From the NCBI RefSeq assembly GCF_009727055.1, contig NC_052357.1, positions 90,265,454-90,329,453 on the forward strand: DNA of 64,000 nucleotides, written 5' to 3'. The DNA comes from Benincasa hispida (Eukaryota > Streptophyta > Magnoliopsida > Cucurbitales > Cucurbitaceae). The translations under genes were made by a program, and so were the position numbers. The notes below the pieces were generated by a model that worked only from the letters and a program-made list of their open reading frames with translations, had not been told where the DNA came from and ran no database searches. Below, in pieces: positions 34,271 through 45,804 of the stretch (positions are counted from its first letter, which is position 1; every line of letters starts with the position of its first letter).

Positions 34271-35392
34271 ATTAGCATTAGAACTAGGTTTTGGTCCCAA
34301 TTTTTCTTATTTTCCATAATTGAATAACAATAATGGTAGGTAGCTTCTGTATATGTTCATGCGATGAATATTTTGTTGAATGTGGTTTATAATTATTGGA
34401 TGTTTTAGAATTGGCCATTTAGATCTACAACTTTAATTTACAAAATTGGTTTGTAAGGGCCTGTTTTTTGGGCATATAAATTGCGATCAAGTCTGTACTT
34501 TTTTGTGTTGAGTCGCTTGTGATGTTGTCGGTGAAATTCTGGAAAAAAACAAGGCCCAATTTGGAGGAAATTAGAAGGAAATCACGGTTGTACAGTGTCG
34601 ACTATACAACAACGTTGCAACGTTGCGATGCGGCGGACAAATTTCTTTTCTGTAGCATCGTGACGCTAGGGCACAGTGTCGCGACGTTCCGAGACGAAGA
34701 AAAAGCGCGGTTCAACGTCCGTTTTGCGTGCAGTTCGTGGAATGATGTTCCGGTTTGGTTCGTGGGTTCTCCGGTTCGATTGGTTTGGATTCTTCTGGGT
34801 CGGTTCGTGGCTGGTTTGAGTTGTTCCCAGTCTGGTTCGAGCAGTTCAAGGGCCGTCACTTGTTTCGAATCGATTTGACTATTAATTTGTAATAGTTAAT
34901 TTTTTTAAATTAATTAAATTTTTATAAGTATTATATTAATTTAATTAATTGTTTAAGGTGTCCAATGCTAGTCCAATAATTTTTTTTTAAAATTATGCAT
35001 ATAATGTATGATTTATTTTTATTATTATGTGTCATAATGTATACCATATAGTACAAATCACACCATGGATTATGCATTATTCATGCATCATTTATATTGT
35101 AAGTATTATAATACATAGTTGCATGATTTTAATTTTATAGCACACTCATGCATCATATAATATAAATGTTATACTATGTGCTTGCATGCATTAATAACAT
35201 AGTCATGCATCATTTATATTATAAGAGTTATAATATATAGTTGAATGTATGGATGCAATGTATGTTATTAATTATTTGATTACTTTAATATATAAGTGTT
35301 ATGTATGTTTAATAATGAAATAGGAATTGCATGATGCATGACATTACTTTAGATGATTTTATAAATGTTATGATTTTTATTAAGTTTGTGAT
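34271..35392 (+). other. Leader-only interior of element A' (gag-pol absent)
   Basis: The primer site survives as TAGCATTAGAAC (34,273-34,284), which differs from TGGTATCAGAGT only by transitions. Then follow a GTAAGGGCC..TTTTTGGGC segment like 899-925, a GC-richer zone with CAACGTTGCAACGTTGCG (34,610-34,630) and GGTTCG repeats, and an AT-rich zone with TATAAGAGTTATA palindromes and TGCATCAT. The LTR starts directly after it. The gag, pol and polypurine tract are all missing. The frames at 34,519-34,878 lie in this leader and are not supported. Confidence 0.75.
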
Positions 35393-37113
35393 TGTTGGGA
35401 TTGGTGTCCTAATTCTCCCAGTGGTCTTGTAGTTTGTAAACATTTTGTACACATTGTTATCAATAAAATAAATGTTATTTTATTTGCATTTACTCATATC
35501 CAATAAACTAAGATCAATGGTTATTTCATGTAACTTTAGCATGTATGTGAGACATACAAGTGGATCATGCCTTAAGTAATAACCTAAATGGTCTGTAGTA
35601 TAAGGATAAATGAGGGATACCTTATCCTAGTTACACTACGGATACGACTCGCTTTTTAGATGTTACAAGTGTTGTAAAGTGCTAAAAATAGTCTGATCCT
35701 GACCATTAATGTGGAGACATGTGAGCGGGAGTGTCTTATACAAAGAGTTTGTATAAGACCAAACAACGAGAAGTTTAGCCTCTTTATATAACACTGTTGA
35801 TAATTGAGACTTACATTTCACTAAAAAGATCATAGGTGACATGATCTTAATCCTGAATGAGTTGGGAACTCTTGCCTATGAGGGCGGTCCTTTGATTAGT
35901 ATGGGTGAGAGTAGCCAGATTGCCAACTCAATAAGCCTACCTTTTTGGGGATTCGTCTGATTTGAGAGTTGGGAACTCAGCTACACAAGATGGAATTCAC
36001 TCATTCCCCGAAATAGGGGAAAGTAGATAAATTGCTCCCTTAAGGGCTGATTTCGGGTTTTGAATATAGTGGCACACCCTCTCTTTGGTTGAGAGGACTC
36101 AATTATAGTAGGACTATGACTTATTGTTCATTAGAAGAATCAGTGGTACTTAAGGAGTTACATGTAACTATAGGGGCAAAATGGTAAATTGACCAACTGT
36201 ACTTACGAGCAATTTGTAAAGGGTTATCACACTGTTGATTGGTTATATCCAATGGACACAGAAATATCTCTGTAGTGCGAAGAGTGCAGTTGTTGGTCTT
36301 TAGTGGAGTGCCTGAGAGTTAACGGATGGTGAATATCGTGATTAAAGAGTTTAGTCAGTTATTCACATACCATTGGAGCTTCAAGCTACAGGTTCATAAG
36401 GTCCCCTTGGTAGCTCAATGGATTCAAGTTGAGAATCAGTTTTTGGGTTAGTTTGAAATGTTTAAATTAACAAGAGGTAATTTGATTATATATGATATAA
36501 TTAAATTAATTTGATTAATGGGTGGTTATACAGTTATTATGGCTAAGTGGGATAAAATGAAAAATAGTTTTTTAATTCATTCTATGACTACGCATTATCA
36601 AATTAACTATCGAGTAACTAAACAACCGCATCGAGTTTATTATACGATAGTACACTTTACTAAGCAATCGAGCGTCGAGTCTATGCAATAGACTTATATC
36701 TTCTACACGATTGCATCATCGTTTACTCGATCGTTTCCTCACTTATTCCAATCCTTCCCTCTATCCAAAATCAACCAGAGCCCACAACTCCTCGATTCTC
36801 ACACCGAGAATACGAAGGTAATTTTGTGGTGGTGTCTAGTTCTGTTCGAGGATCGAGTTTTACTCATTGGTGTTCGAGGGAGATCAAATTCCAGTTGCTC
36901 GTTGCATTTGAGTTTGTTCGAGAGAAATACGTGAAGAAAGAGTTCTTCAAAGGTATTATCTCTCTTATCCTTTATTTTTTATTAGAAGCATGTTGTAATT
37001 TATCTTTAATGCATAATCATTTCTGTATGATTGTAAATATTTCTGTTATTTCACAATGGAGTTTGGAACGATCTGCTTCCACTCAAAGGTTCTCTATATT
37101 TAGAGTTCCTTCA
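35393..37113 (+). mobile_element. 3' LTR of element A'
   Basis: Starts TGTTGGGATTGGTGTCC and ends GTTCCTTCA, aligning with the family A LTR with internal differences (1,721 against 2,032 bp). It carries the hairpin AGTCTAT-GCA-ATAGACT at 36,678-36,694, a compensated version of the family A hairpin. Open frame 36,826-37,119 is LTR sequence, not a gene. Confidence 0.82.
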
Positions 37114-37429
37114 AGATAGATTCTATTTGTGCCTATCATAACTAGTTTTTGTGCCTTTCACCTACCTAATATCAGTAGATAGTTTTTGTGCTTCTTTCAA
37201 TTCCATTTAAAAGTCAAGGTACTTTTAAAAATATTTATAACTCAAGAACACAATAAATCGAAAAATATCATTCATAAACTCTAATGTCAATCCATATGTC
37301 TATACATGTATTATAATAAAAAAACAATGATTAAATCATTTGATTAATTGGTTCAAGTTTGCAAGTTCTACTATTGTGGTCTTTACGATTACAACGATTT
37401 CATTTTGATGAACTTTTAAATTCACCTAT

Positions 37430-38860
37430 AGATGGAATTATTTGTTTTTTTTATGTCTTCTAGCTTGACGTTTAATAATAAGAGGTAATGTTTTCATGTC
37501 ATCATCTTTAGCTCTCCAATCTAAATGAACTCCAACATGTTGAACACAACCACCGTATGCTGCTGACAGTGTTATTCTATCATAAAAGTAAGCTACATAA
37601 GAATAAGTATCTAAATTAAGCATTCGGAGAATGGCAAGTGCATGTGCATATGAATTTTTTTCAAAATCTCATACTCGACAACTGTAAGATCCCAAGTCTA
37701 GCTTCCCTATGAACTATTTATGTCCATCCATTATCTTGTATTCAGTGTTGCTAATGGGATCAACCTAATAGATAAGTACGAGAAAGTAATCAGTATCAAC
37801 AAATAGAATACTATCATTGTCTATCTGAGATAGACAGAGATAGAATACTATCTCTATCTATCTTAGATAGACAAAGATAGAGTTCTATTTGAGATAGACA
37901 TAGATAGAGTTCTATCTGAGGTATACATAGATAAAGCACTATTAGTGTTTATCTGAGATAGACAATGATAGATAGACAATAAAAAAAAGGATAGAATTCT
38001 TACCAAGAAACTTCTTGACTTCTTCATGTTCTCATCGTAATATGTTCTCAGCCCAAGAAGTCAAAAGAGTTTTCATTGCAAAAGCAGCTTTTCATTGATC
38101 ATAAAACTACTTTGCAATATATCTCTAATTGAACTAAGCAAGCTAGCCACAGGTAATTCTCTAGTATCTTTAAAAACTAAGTTTATACTTTCTACAACAT
38201 TCGACGTCATCAGTCCATACCTTCTTCTTTGTGAATATGCCTGAGACTACTTCTCAAACCCAACACTACTAAGATAACTTCTAATATTAATATTTGGATA
38301 GATTGACTCCATGGATCACATGTGGTACTCAAAGTTAGCAGTAGTGTAGGCATTAGCACAACTAAAGAAATAATTATCTAGCAATGGATCCTTAAAATGA
38401 GTTTCAAGTTTCTTAAGAGATGCTGTATGCACACATAGTACTCAACATTAACAAACACTCTTAAAACTTATTTAGGAATGCTAAGATGCCTATCAGAAAC
38501 AATGACTAGATTCTCTCATTCCCCAAAACTACTTCATAAGTTTTCAAAAAACCATGTCCATGATGTGTCATTTTGAGAATCTACGATAACAAATGTAAGG
38601 GGAAAGATTTGATTGTTACCATCTACTAATGAAGTTGTTAATAGCATGCCACCACACTTATACTTAAAAAATGTGTCATCAACAGATATGATAGGTCTAC
38701 AATACTTCCACCTCTCGATTGATGCATCAAAAGGCATGAAACAAAACATAAAATGACCACTATCATCCATTTCTAAAGTAGTGTAGGTACTTGTGAAAAT
38801 ACATAAAAAAAACATTTTTATCAACGTAAATAGTAACAAAATTGTATAGATAGACAATGA
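37430..38860 (-). pseudogene. MudrA-type (MULE) transposase remnant
   Basis: A broken Mutator-like transposase read right to left. The 38,534-38,857 frame contains RPIISVDDTFFKYKCGGMLL, then DGNNQIFPLTFVIVDSQND and TSWTWFFENL, which match the MULE DDE transposase core including the first catalytic Asp region. Continuing leftwards with frameshifts are NLVIVSDRHLSI (about 38,480), a CANAYTTANFEYHM-like segment, a QRRRYGLMTSNVVESIN-like segment (about 38,210-38,250), then a GATAGA block (37,797-37,995). Beyond the block come a SWIM-like zinc motif remnant (SCRV..FEKNSYAHALAI, about 37,630-37,690) and the C-terminal YAGxxxxVGxxxDW-type end at 37,438-37,600. Domain order fits MudrA. The satellite block may sit in an intron. 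The N-terminal part is lost at the copia insertion to the right. Not functional. Confidence 0.8.
37797..37995. repeat. GATAGA satellite block inside the transposase remnant
   Basis: Repeats of CTATCTGAGATAGACAGAGATAG and shorter variants lie between the transposase core and its C-terminal part. It could be an intron or a later insertion. Confidence 0.8.
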
Positions 38861-38965
38861 TAGATTTTTATCGCTACCTATCTAAGATAGACAGTGATAG
38901 ATGTATATAACTTTCTATTTAAGATAGACAATGATAGACAACTATCGTTGTCTATCGTAAATTTG
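38845..38965. repeat. GATAGA satellite block next to the transposase remnant
   Basis: CTATCTAAGATAGACAGTGATAG-type palindromes over about 115 bp, just left of the copia fragment that starts near 39,038. Confidence 0.8.
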
Positions 38966-39037
38966 CTAAGTAAAATGGATCATAACTGTATTCATTTCAT
39001 TCAACTTTTAAAAAAAATCTTGGAAACAAGGTGTATA

Positions 39038-39893
39038 ATTGAAAGATTTGGGTGAAGGACAATATGTTCTTGGGATACAAATAGTTCGAAACTGAAAGAA
39101 CAGAACTTTAGCATTATCTCAGGCATCTTATATAGACAAGATATTATCTAGATATCAAATGAAAAATTCCAAGAAAGAAATGTTTCCTTTCAGACATGGA
39201 ATTCATCTGTCTAAGGAACAAAGTCCTAAGACACCTCAAGATATTGAGGTTATGAATCAAATTCCATATGCATCAGTAGTAGGGATCTTAATGTATGTCA
39301 TGTTATGTACTCGTCCCAATATATGCTATGCAGTCGGAATAGTTAGTAGATTTCAGTCCAATCTAGGATATAATTATTGTTGGAGAACGAGGAATTATAT
39401 GCTCGTGTATGGTATTAAGAATTTGATCCTTACTGGATACACTGATTTTGACTTTCTGACCAATATTGATTCAAGAAAATCAACTTCGGGGTCAGTATTC
39501 ACTCTGAATGGAGGAGCAGTAGTGTGGAGAAGTATCAAGCAAAGTTGTATTGTTGACTCCACTATGAAAGTTGAGTATGTAGCTACAAATGAAGTAGCAA
39601 AAGAAGCAGTATGGCTCAAAAAGCTCCTAACTGATTTGAAAGTGGTTCCAAATATGCACCTGCCAGTCACCCTGTATTATGATAATAGTGAAGCAGTTGC
39701 AAACTCAAAGGAACCTCGAAGCCATAAACTTGGAAAGCACATCGAGTGGAAGTACCATCTCATCAGGGAGATTGTACATAGAAAAGAAATAATCGTCACG
39801 TAGATAGCCTCACAAGACAACTTAGTTGATCCATTTATGAAGGCCCTTTCAGCTAAAGTGTTCGAGGGTCACCTAGTAAGACTAGATCTATAA
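39038..39893 (+). pseudogene. Copia RT/RNase H fragment (family B, element 4)
   Basis: Begins abruptly with LKDLGEGQYVLGIQIV, the middle of reverse transcriptase, so everything upstream is missing. It continues through RNase H with SKKEMFPFRHGIHLSKE, TGYTDFDF, STSGSVFTLNGGAVVW and KVFEGHLVRL. About 14 codons around DHWT..ILKYLR are deleted near 39,375. A 214-codon stretch (39,159-39,803) is open, which is long for such a remnant and suggests this copy is younger than element 2. A stop at 39,801 and the truncation make it inactive. Confidence 0.88.
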
Positions 39894-40037
39894 GATACTT
39901 ATCACTAGGGCAAGTGGGAGAATTTATAGGTATCTGATGCCCTAGTTTATTGTATTTATACTTTTGTTTTTATTCTCTCATTGTACTTAACAATGTATAT
40001 ACATTATCCACTGGAGTTTTAGTCCAAGTGGGAGTAT
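39894..40037 (+). other. 3' untranslated tail and polypurine tract of element 4
   Basis: Two AAGTGGGAG tracts, at about 39,912 and 40,027, as in element 2, with CCACTGGAGTTTTAGTCC just before the second. The second adjoins the LTR. Confidence 0.7.
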
Positions 40038-42019
40038 TATTGGGTTGTATGTCCTAAAACTTGCAGTTTGTAAAGCTAAACATATTCTATTATCAATAAA
40101 GATATTATTCAATATTTCTACAATAAAGTTGTTATTGAATCTATAAATTGCATTAGTAAAGTTTAAATCTAATAAACTAAGATCCATAGTTATTATATGA
40201 ATACTTGAACTTTATGTAGAGACATAAAGATGGATTAAGTTTGAGTAAATAGCCAAAACGGTCTATAGTATATGAATAAGGTTGGGTGCTTTATTCTGGT
40301 AACACTATCGGATGCGACCTACTCCGTAGTTGTTACAATTTATTGTAAAGGTGCTACAAACAAAGTGATCTTGATTCGTTCATGTATTGACATGAGGAGT
40401 GAGGGCGTTCTATGTAATGAGTTTGCATAAGATCAGACCAGGAAATAAGTCACTCTTACTTTATAATGTTGTTTACTATTTAAGACTGGCTATTTCGCTT
40501 AGATGACCTAGGTAACTCGATCTTAATCATGAGCTAACTATGAGCTCCTGTTTATTCAAGATTATCCTTAGATTTGCGTAGGTGAGGATTGGCTTAATAG
40601 CGTCAGCTTAATAAGTCTCCCATTTCAGGAGTAAGACCAGGTAGATAGCTGGGGACATATGGTGCAATATGGAATTCTCTTAAGTACTGAATCCAGGTCT
40701 TGAAACAAGGGGTCCCATCCTCTTATTGGCCCGAGAGAGATTCAGTTTAGTGATTGGATCACAAACTAATTGTTCATTAGAGGATCAGTGGAACTTAAGG
40801 AGCAATATGTAATATCGTGGGTAAAACAACATATTGACCCAACCGGTATTATGAACAACCTGTGAAGGCTCGACTTACTGATTATGGTTAAATCAAGTGG
40901 ACACAAATATATCTACAGTGAGGAGAGTGCTACTGTCGAGCTATAGTGGTGTGATTTGATAGTTAGCGAATACTGATTAATTTGGTATAAAGAGTTTTAA
41001 CCAATTAATCTTAAATCGTAGGAGCTCATGATCTATAGATCCATAAAGTTTCTCTACTAGTTCGTAAAACATGAACACCTTGAATTAATAAATTGAGTGA
41101 ATTTGGAATGATATCAATTTGAATTGTTCAAATTGAATTTTAGTTTGAAAATGTTCAAATTGAAATTAGGGTTTGAATTCTAATAGTTCAAAATTCAAAT
41201 TAGGATTTGAATAATTATATTTGATATAATTAACATTTAATTTATCGAAATTAAATGAAATTGGAGAATTTATAACATTTAAATAATGATTTAAATATTA
41301 ATTACATGAATAAGATTCATGATTAAATTTGATGTGTGATTAATTTAATATTTGATATTAAATTATTTAATTAATTAAAAATCAAATTAATTTTCAGTTT
41401 CAATTCAATTTAAGATATTGAATTTTTGATGTTTTAGATTTAATTAATTATGAATTAACTAAATCAAATCTTAGTTCATTTTGGTATTAATTAAAATTTG
41501 AAAATGAAAAATACAAAACTATGAAAACTTGGTTTTGAATGGGTTTTCCCCACATTTACACCAAGTAGGAGGTGTTCCTCCCAAATTGACACACAAATTC
41601 CACTTCTTCATGAAGTTGTTGCTAGCATTAAGCTAAGTTTTAGTGCTTGCATGCCCTTTGTGAATAAAAGCTTTAAAATTGGAGATTGGAAGAGAGAAAT
41701 TTTGAGTTCTTTAGAAGACTGCTGCAGAAATTCATCTTCACCAAAAATCCACAAAAACACCCTTCACAAATTCACTCTAATTGGAGTTCCACCACTCAAA
41801 TTCAAGGCTGAGAATAGTAGAGAAGATCTCTTGGTGGTTAACTGCTGAATTGGAGTTGGAATCACGTGAAAAGCAGCTTGAAGTTGGGAGAATTCATCAA
41901 AGGTATGTTGTTAAGAAACCCTCTTCTTAAATTTCTATTTAAGCATGTTTTTAGAACTCAAATTAAATGTAATTAGAGTGTTTATTGATTTTGTTCGCTT
42001 CCGTTGCATGCTAGTATAT
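40038..42019 (+). mobile_element. 3' LTR of element 4 (family B)
   Basis: Aligns along its length with the family B LTR. It begins TATTGGGTTGTATGTCC, so the canonical first TG has become TA. It contains the uninterrupted site CCTAGGTAACTCG (about 40,508) where the solo LTR at 16,762 inserted in another copy. It stops at CTAGTATATT, about seven bases short of the expected ...CCTATCA, and runs into GATAGA satellite. The open frame 41,651-41,848 is not a gene. Confidence 0.88.
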
Positions 42020-42092
42020 TAGACGAAGATAGACTTCTATCTCTATCTATCAGTGGTAGACGAAGATAGACTTTTATCTCTATCTATCACCG
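42018..42092. repeat. GATAGA satellite block right of element 4
   Basis: GACGAAGATAGACTTCTATC and CTATCTCTATCTATCA repeated twice. With 38,845-38,965 it brackets the truncated element 4. Confidence 0.8.
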
Positions 42093-42164
42093 ATACACCC
42101 AATCACAGTGGTGACAAGTATTGTTTACTAAAGTGTTGTTAAAACTTTTCATACCATTGTTTAG

Positions 42165-42490
42165 GAGCTTGGTTAAGACTATATAGAGATTTTGTAAGTT
42201 TACATACCTTCAAGTGGTGTTACATATATATTTCCTGTTCCAAGTCATCATCGAGGAGTGCTATCATTACATCCATCTGATGTATTAGATGGCCACATAT
42301 TGCTGCAAATGCTATCAAGACTCTATAGTAGCTATTTTAGTCATACGAGAGTATGAATAAGAATATTTGATGTCTTATTTTACATATACCTCACAACGAA
42401 TAATCTAGGTTTAAAATTGTTAATCGAACCATTTGGTCCAATTTTCTTCTTGAAAATCCATATTGGTTTATTTCCTTTAAGAAATTCTTT
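42165..42490 (-). pseudogene. Copia reverse transcriptase fragment, minus strand
   Basis: On the minus strand the frames read WIFKKKIGPNGSINNFKPR, then RVLIAFAAICGHLIHQMDV and ALLDDDLEQEIYM, then KVCKLTKSLYSLNQAPKQW. This is the N-terminal RT region of a copia element of a different lineage from family B (QAPKQW in place of QASRSW). Stops and a frameshift are present and no LTR adjoins it. Confidence 0.8.
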
Positions 42491-45040
42491 AGAACCCATG
42501 TTTGATTCATAATGTCTCTTCATAAGTTGCTAAATAGCTAAGCATCATTTTCTCTTTTCATGATCCTAGACATGCTCAATAAAACAAAGAATAATAACTT
42601 TATACTTTCAAAAAATTGAAATTATATATTTACTCCTATGGACCTATGATCATCACCTTATCTGACCAATGTGGGACTTTGGTCGCATTCACCACAATCC
42701 TCTCTCGAACAAAGAATCACTAAGCCTCTCCTCAAATAGCCATCCATCCATCCATCCATCTAATACTTATCTAATTTAACTCCTATTCAGTGAAGCATAC
42801 TGCCTATCTGATAGAGTTCCTACGAAACACAACAGAAAAATAAAGAGATGACCATTCATACATTTATGGGGGTGAGTCATTAAGTGTAAAGGCTCTTGTA
42901 AATGAGTCATTCGTACAAATTTTTAAATTTTCAGATAAATATTAGAACGCAAAACGATGTGGTATTCTAAGTTCTGACTTAAATTTTGGTCAAAATTTTA
43001 GTTCTTTAGTGATATATGAATGTGTTAATAACTATGGGATCAATAAAAACTCCATACCTTGAACTTCAATCGTCTTTACTTTTATACAGCTTTTTCAAAT
43101 TCATCCAATGTACTTCCCTTCTATTGAGTCCTACCAAACACGTGAGTATGTCAATTCTCTTGACAAATATTTTTAGGGATTACTTGGTTCACGGCTTTAT
43201 AGATACTTAAGAATAACTGTGAATAAGATGCATGTAAATAAAAAGGATGGTGTTTGGTTGCGCATGTTTGCAAGAGAAATGCTTTCAGAATATTATGAAC
43301 AAAAATCATGTGAGTATTTCACCTGTGGAATTAAGCATGATAATTTCTCATGATTTTAATTGATTAATTAAAAACAATGAATGTTATTCAATTTATTGAT
43401 AAAAATAAATAAATTAATTAATTAATTAAAAATAAAACAATATTTTTGGTTATAAATATTTGAGAAAATGAGTTATTTATAATTAAAATTAATTCATTAA
43501 TATATTTAGTAAATGTCTTCTTAATTATATTTTAATTACATTTTATTATTCTTAATTAATAAATTTTAGTATTAATAATTATAAATTTAATTAAGTTTTA
43601 TTAAATAGTACAAGGAAATATATTTTAATAAACAAAAAAGTGTAAATTAGAGAAAAATCTGACATGTTAATGATGATTACTAATTGTTTTTTATAATTAT
43701 GATAATCAATAAGTAATTAAGCATGATTATTGAAAAATTGAATTTTTGTTATACCTTCATTTAACCAATCTTAATTAACTACTTATCAATTAAAAAAATA
43801 GTATGATGAGTAATTGCATTCATTTAATGAGTTTTGAGTTGTAAAATATAATTAAATATATATTTTGATGGAATATTCTTGAGTTTAATAAACATTTGCA
43901 TTGATTTTGGTAAATTAATGTCAATTAGTTTTAATTAATTGATTATATTCAAAATATAAAAAAAAAATGAAGTGAAAAAAATAAAACTCACCCTTACCAA
44001 AAATCTACAAGGATATGAAAAACTCTTACAAATTATCATTCTCAATTCTTTTGTACCAAATAGCTCAACTGTCAGTCTTATAATTGAGAATGGCCTGAGC
44101 GCATTAGTGGATAATTGAAAGTGATTTTAAAATTATTAAAATCATTTTTCTCATATTCAAAATTATTCTGAACATGATATATTGTTTATCATACAAAATC
44201 TTTAATATTTAATTTTACACTTTTGGATATAAATTTCATATTATTCAAAAATGATTTTGAATAATTAAAAAATTTTGAAAAATAACAAAAGTAATTTTGA
44301 CTCTCTCAAAATTAATTATAGAGCATGTATGGGAATACTTTTTAAATTGTTTAAATCATTCTTGTCATGTTCTTGACATTATTTTAATATTTTAAATGTA
44401 ATTTTCATATAAAAAATTAATTTTAAATAATTTAAACCACGTTTGTGTTGAAGATTGCAAACTACAACCAATTATTGTCTTTAATTCATGCTGAAGCTCA
44501 AAGAACAATCAAAGATTCAAAATGCAATATAATTTGATCATCCATTGTATAAGTTCGTCACAAATAATGAATTTTCTTAAAAAGAAAAAATGATAAAAAT
44601 AAGATGGTGACAAAAAAATAAAAAAATAAAATAAAAAAACAAATATCTATTTATCGTTCCACGGTAAAATATTGACAGAATTGGGATAAAAAGATTGTCT
44701 ACGATGTCTATGATTTCCTGCCGATGCAACTTCCCTCCATGCCATCTGCCATGAAGGCAACCATCTTCTCAAGACTCGTGGACCAGGTCCATGAGTAAAG
44801 TTTCACTTTTTTTTTTTTATTATAAATTTATAATTAAATTTCAATATTTTCTAAGAAAGGAAGTTTCTTTTTTAATGTTTATAAAATATTAAATTTGTAG
44901 TTTGCCATAAAATGTAAAAATGTGTAATCAAATTATATATAAATAAAAATACATGTAAATTCAAAAATATAAATTACAAGTCAACAGAAACTCATGTATC
45001 ACACGATGATCGTCTTCTCTACTGTTGGTCACAACGGTTT
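42491..45040. other. AT-rich intergenic DNA with a CATC microsatellite
   Basis: About 2.5 kb with no supported gene. It holds a CATC repeat of about five units (42,740-42,761), a phrase AATGTGGGACTTTGGTCGCATTC (about 42,670) familiar from plant dispersed repeats, and long A/T-rich stretches with many ATTAATT words (43,370-44,450). The small open frame at 43,016-43,210 has no recognisable content. Confidence 0.5.
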
Positions 45041-45045
45041 ATAGA

Positions 45046-45420
45046 TAGGGGTATTCAAATGATCCAACAACCTAAACAACTTAGACTACCTAACCCAAAC
45101 TATATGGGTTGGGTTTGGTTAGTTTTGTTCTTGGGTATGGTTGGGTTATACTTTTTAATTTTTTTTCTCTTTGTTTAAAGTTTGATTAATTTTAGTTAAT
45201 GAATTTGTAGAATTTAAAAATTTTAAAAATTGTTATTATGTTTGTCTTTATTTAAAGTTTGTAATAAATTTCATAGATATTTGATATTTAACATTTGAAT
45301 TTTATGAGATTCTAGTTATTAGCGACGTGTTGTTATATAATTTTACGTATTGTAAATTAACAAGGAAAAAATAAGTTATAACCCGACAACCCATGGCAAC
45401 CCAACTTGTGTACAACCCTA
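45046..45420. mobile_element. Possible hAT-type MITE
   Basis: Left end TAGGGGTATTCAAATGATCC and right end ...AACTTGTGTACAACCCTA, whose reverse complement is TAGGGTTGTACACAAGTT, form imperfect inverted ends. Inner TGGGTTGGGTT (45,106) pairs with CCCGACAACCC/GGCAACCCAAC (45,380-45,403). No coding content. The end type recalls hAT MITEs (CAGGGGTGTTCA); target duplication not resolved. Confidence 0.45.
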
Positions 45421-45470
45421 GGTACAAGAACCTCAAAGTTTTTTTTGTGATGAATTACATATTGTAAACC

Positions 45471-45569
45471 TTAGAACTTAACTCCTTAAATAACATGCTT
45501 GAGTAAGGTGGTGGTGGTTGTTGTTGTTAGAACTTAACTCCCTAAATAACATGCTGGAGTAAGGTGGTG
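45471..45569 (+). repeat. 56-bp-period tandem duplication
   Basis: TTAGAACTTAACTCC...GAGTAAGGTGGTG occurs at 45,471-45,513 and 45,527-45,569 with two base differences, joined by GTGGTTGTTGTTG. Confidence 0.85.
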
Positions 45570-45804
45570 TTTTAAGGTATGCTCATGGAGTTGGGCTTTA
45601 TTTGGTTAAATGGGAAGTAGTAAAGGAAAGAATTTTCCTAAGTGTTCAAAAAGGAACAACAAGTTTAGGTTGAAAAATATTCTAAGTATTGAAAAAGGGA
45701 GCTCTCAAGTCCTAAGAAGTATTCTTAACACTTAACCAAATTTGGGGAAGTTTGAGAACAAGAGAGCTAGGCGTGGAGCCTTGTGGTTGGTAAAAGGAGG
45801 CAAT

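Noticed and set aside
36826..37119. 97-codon frame at the right end of LTR A'
   Set aside because: It lies wholly inside an LTR and is not kept in sister LTRs.
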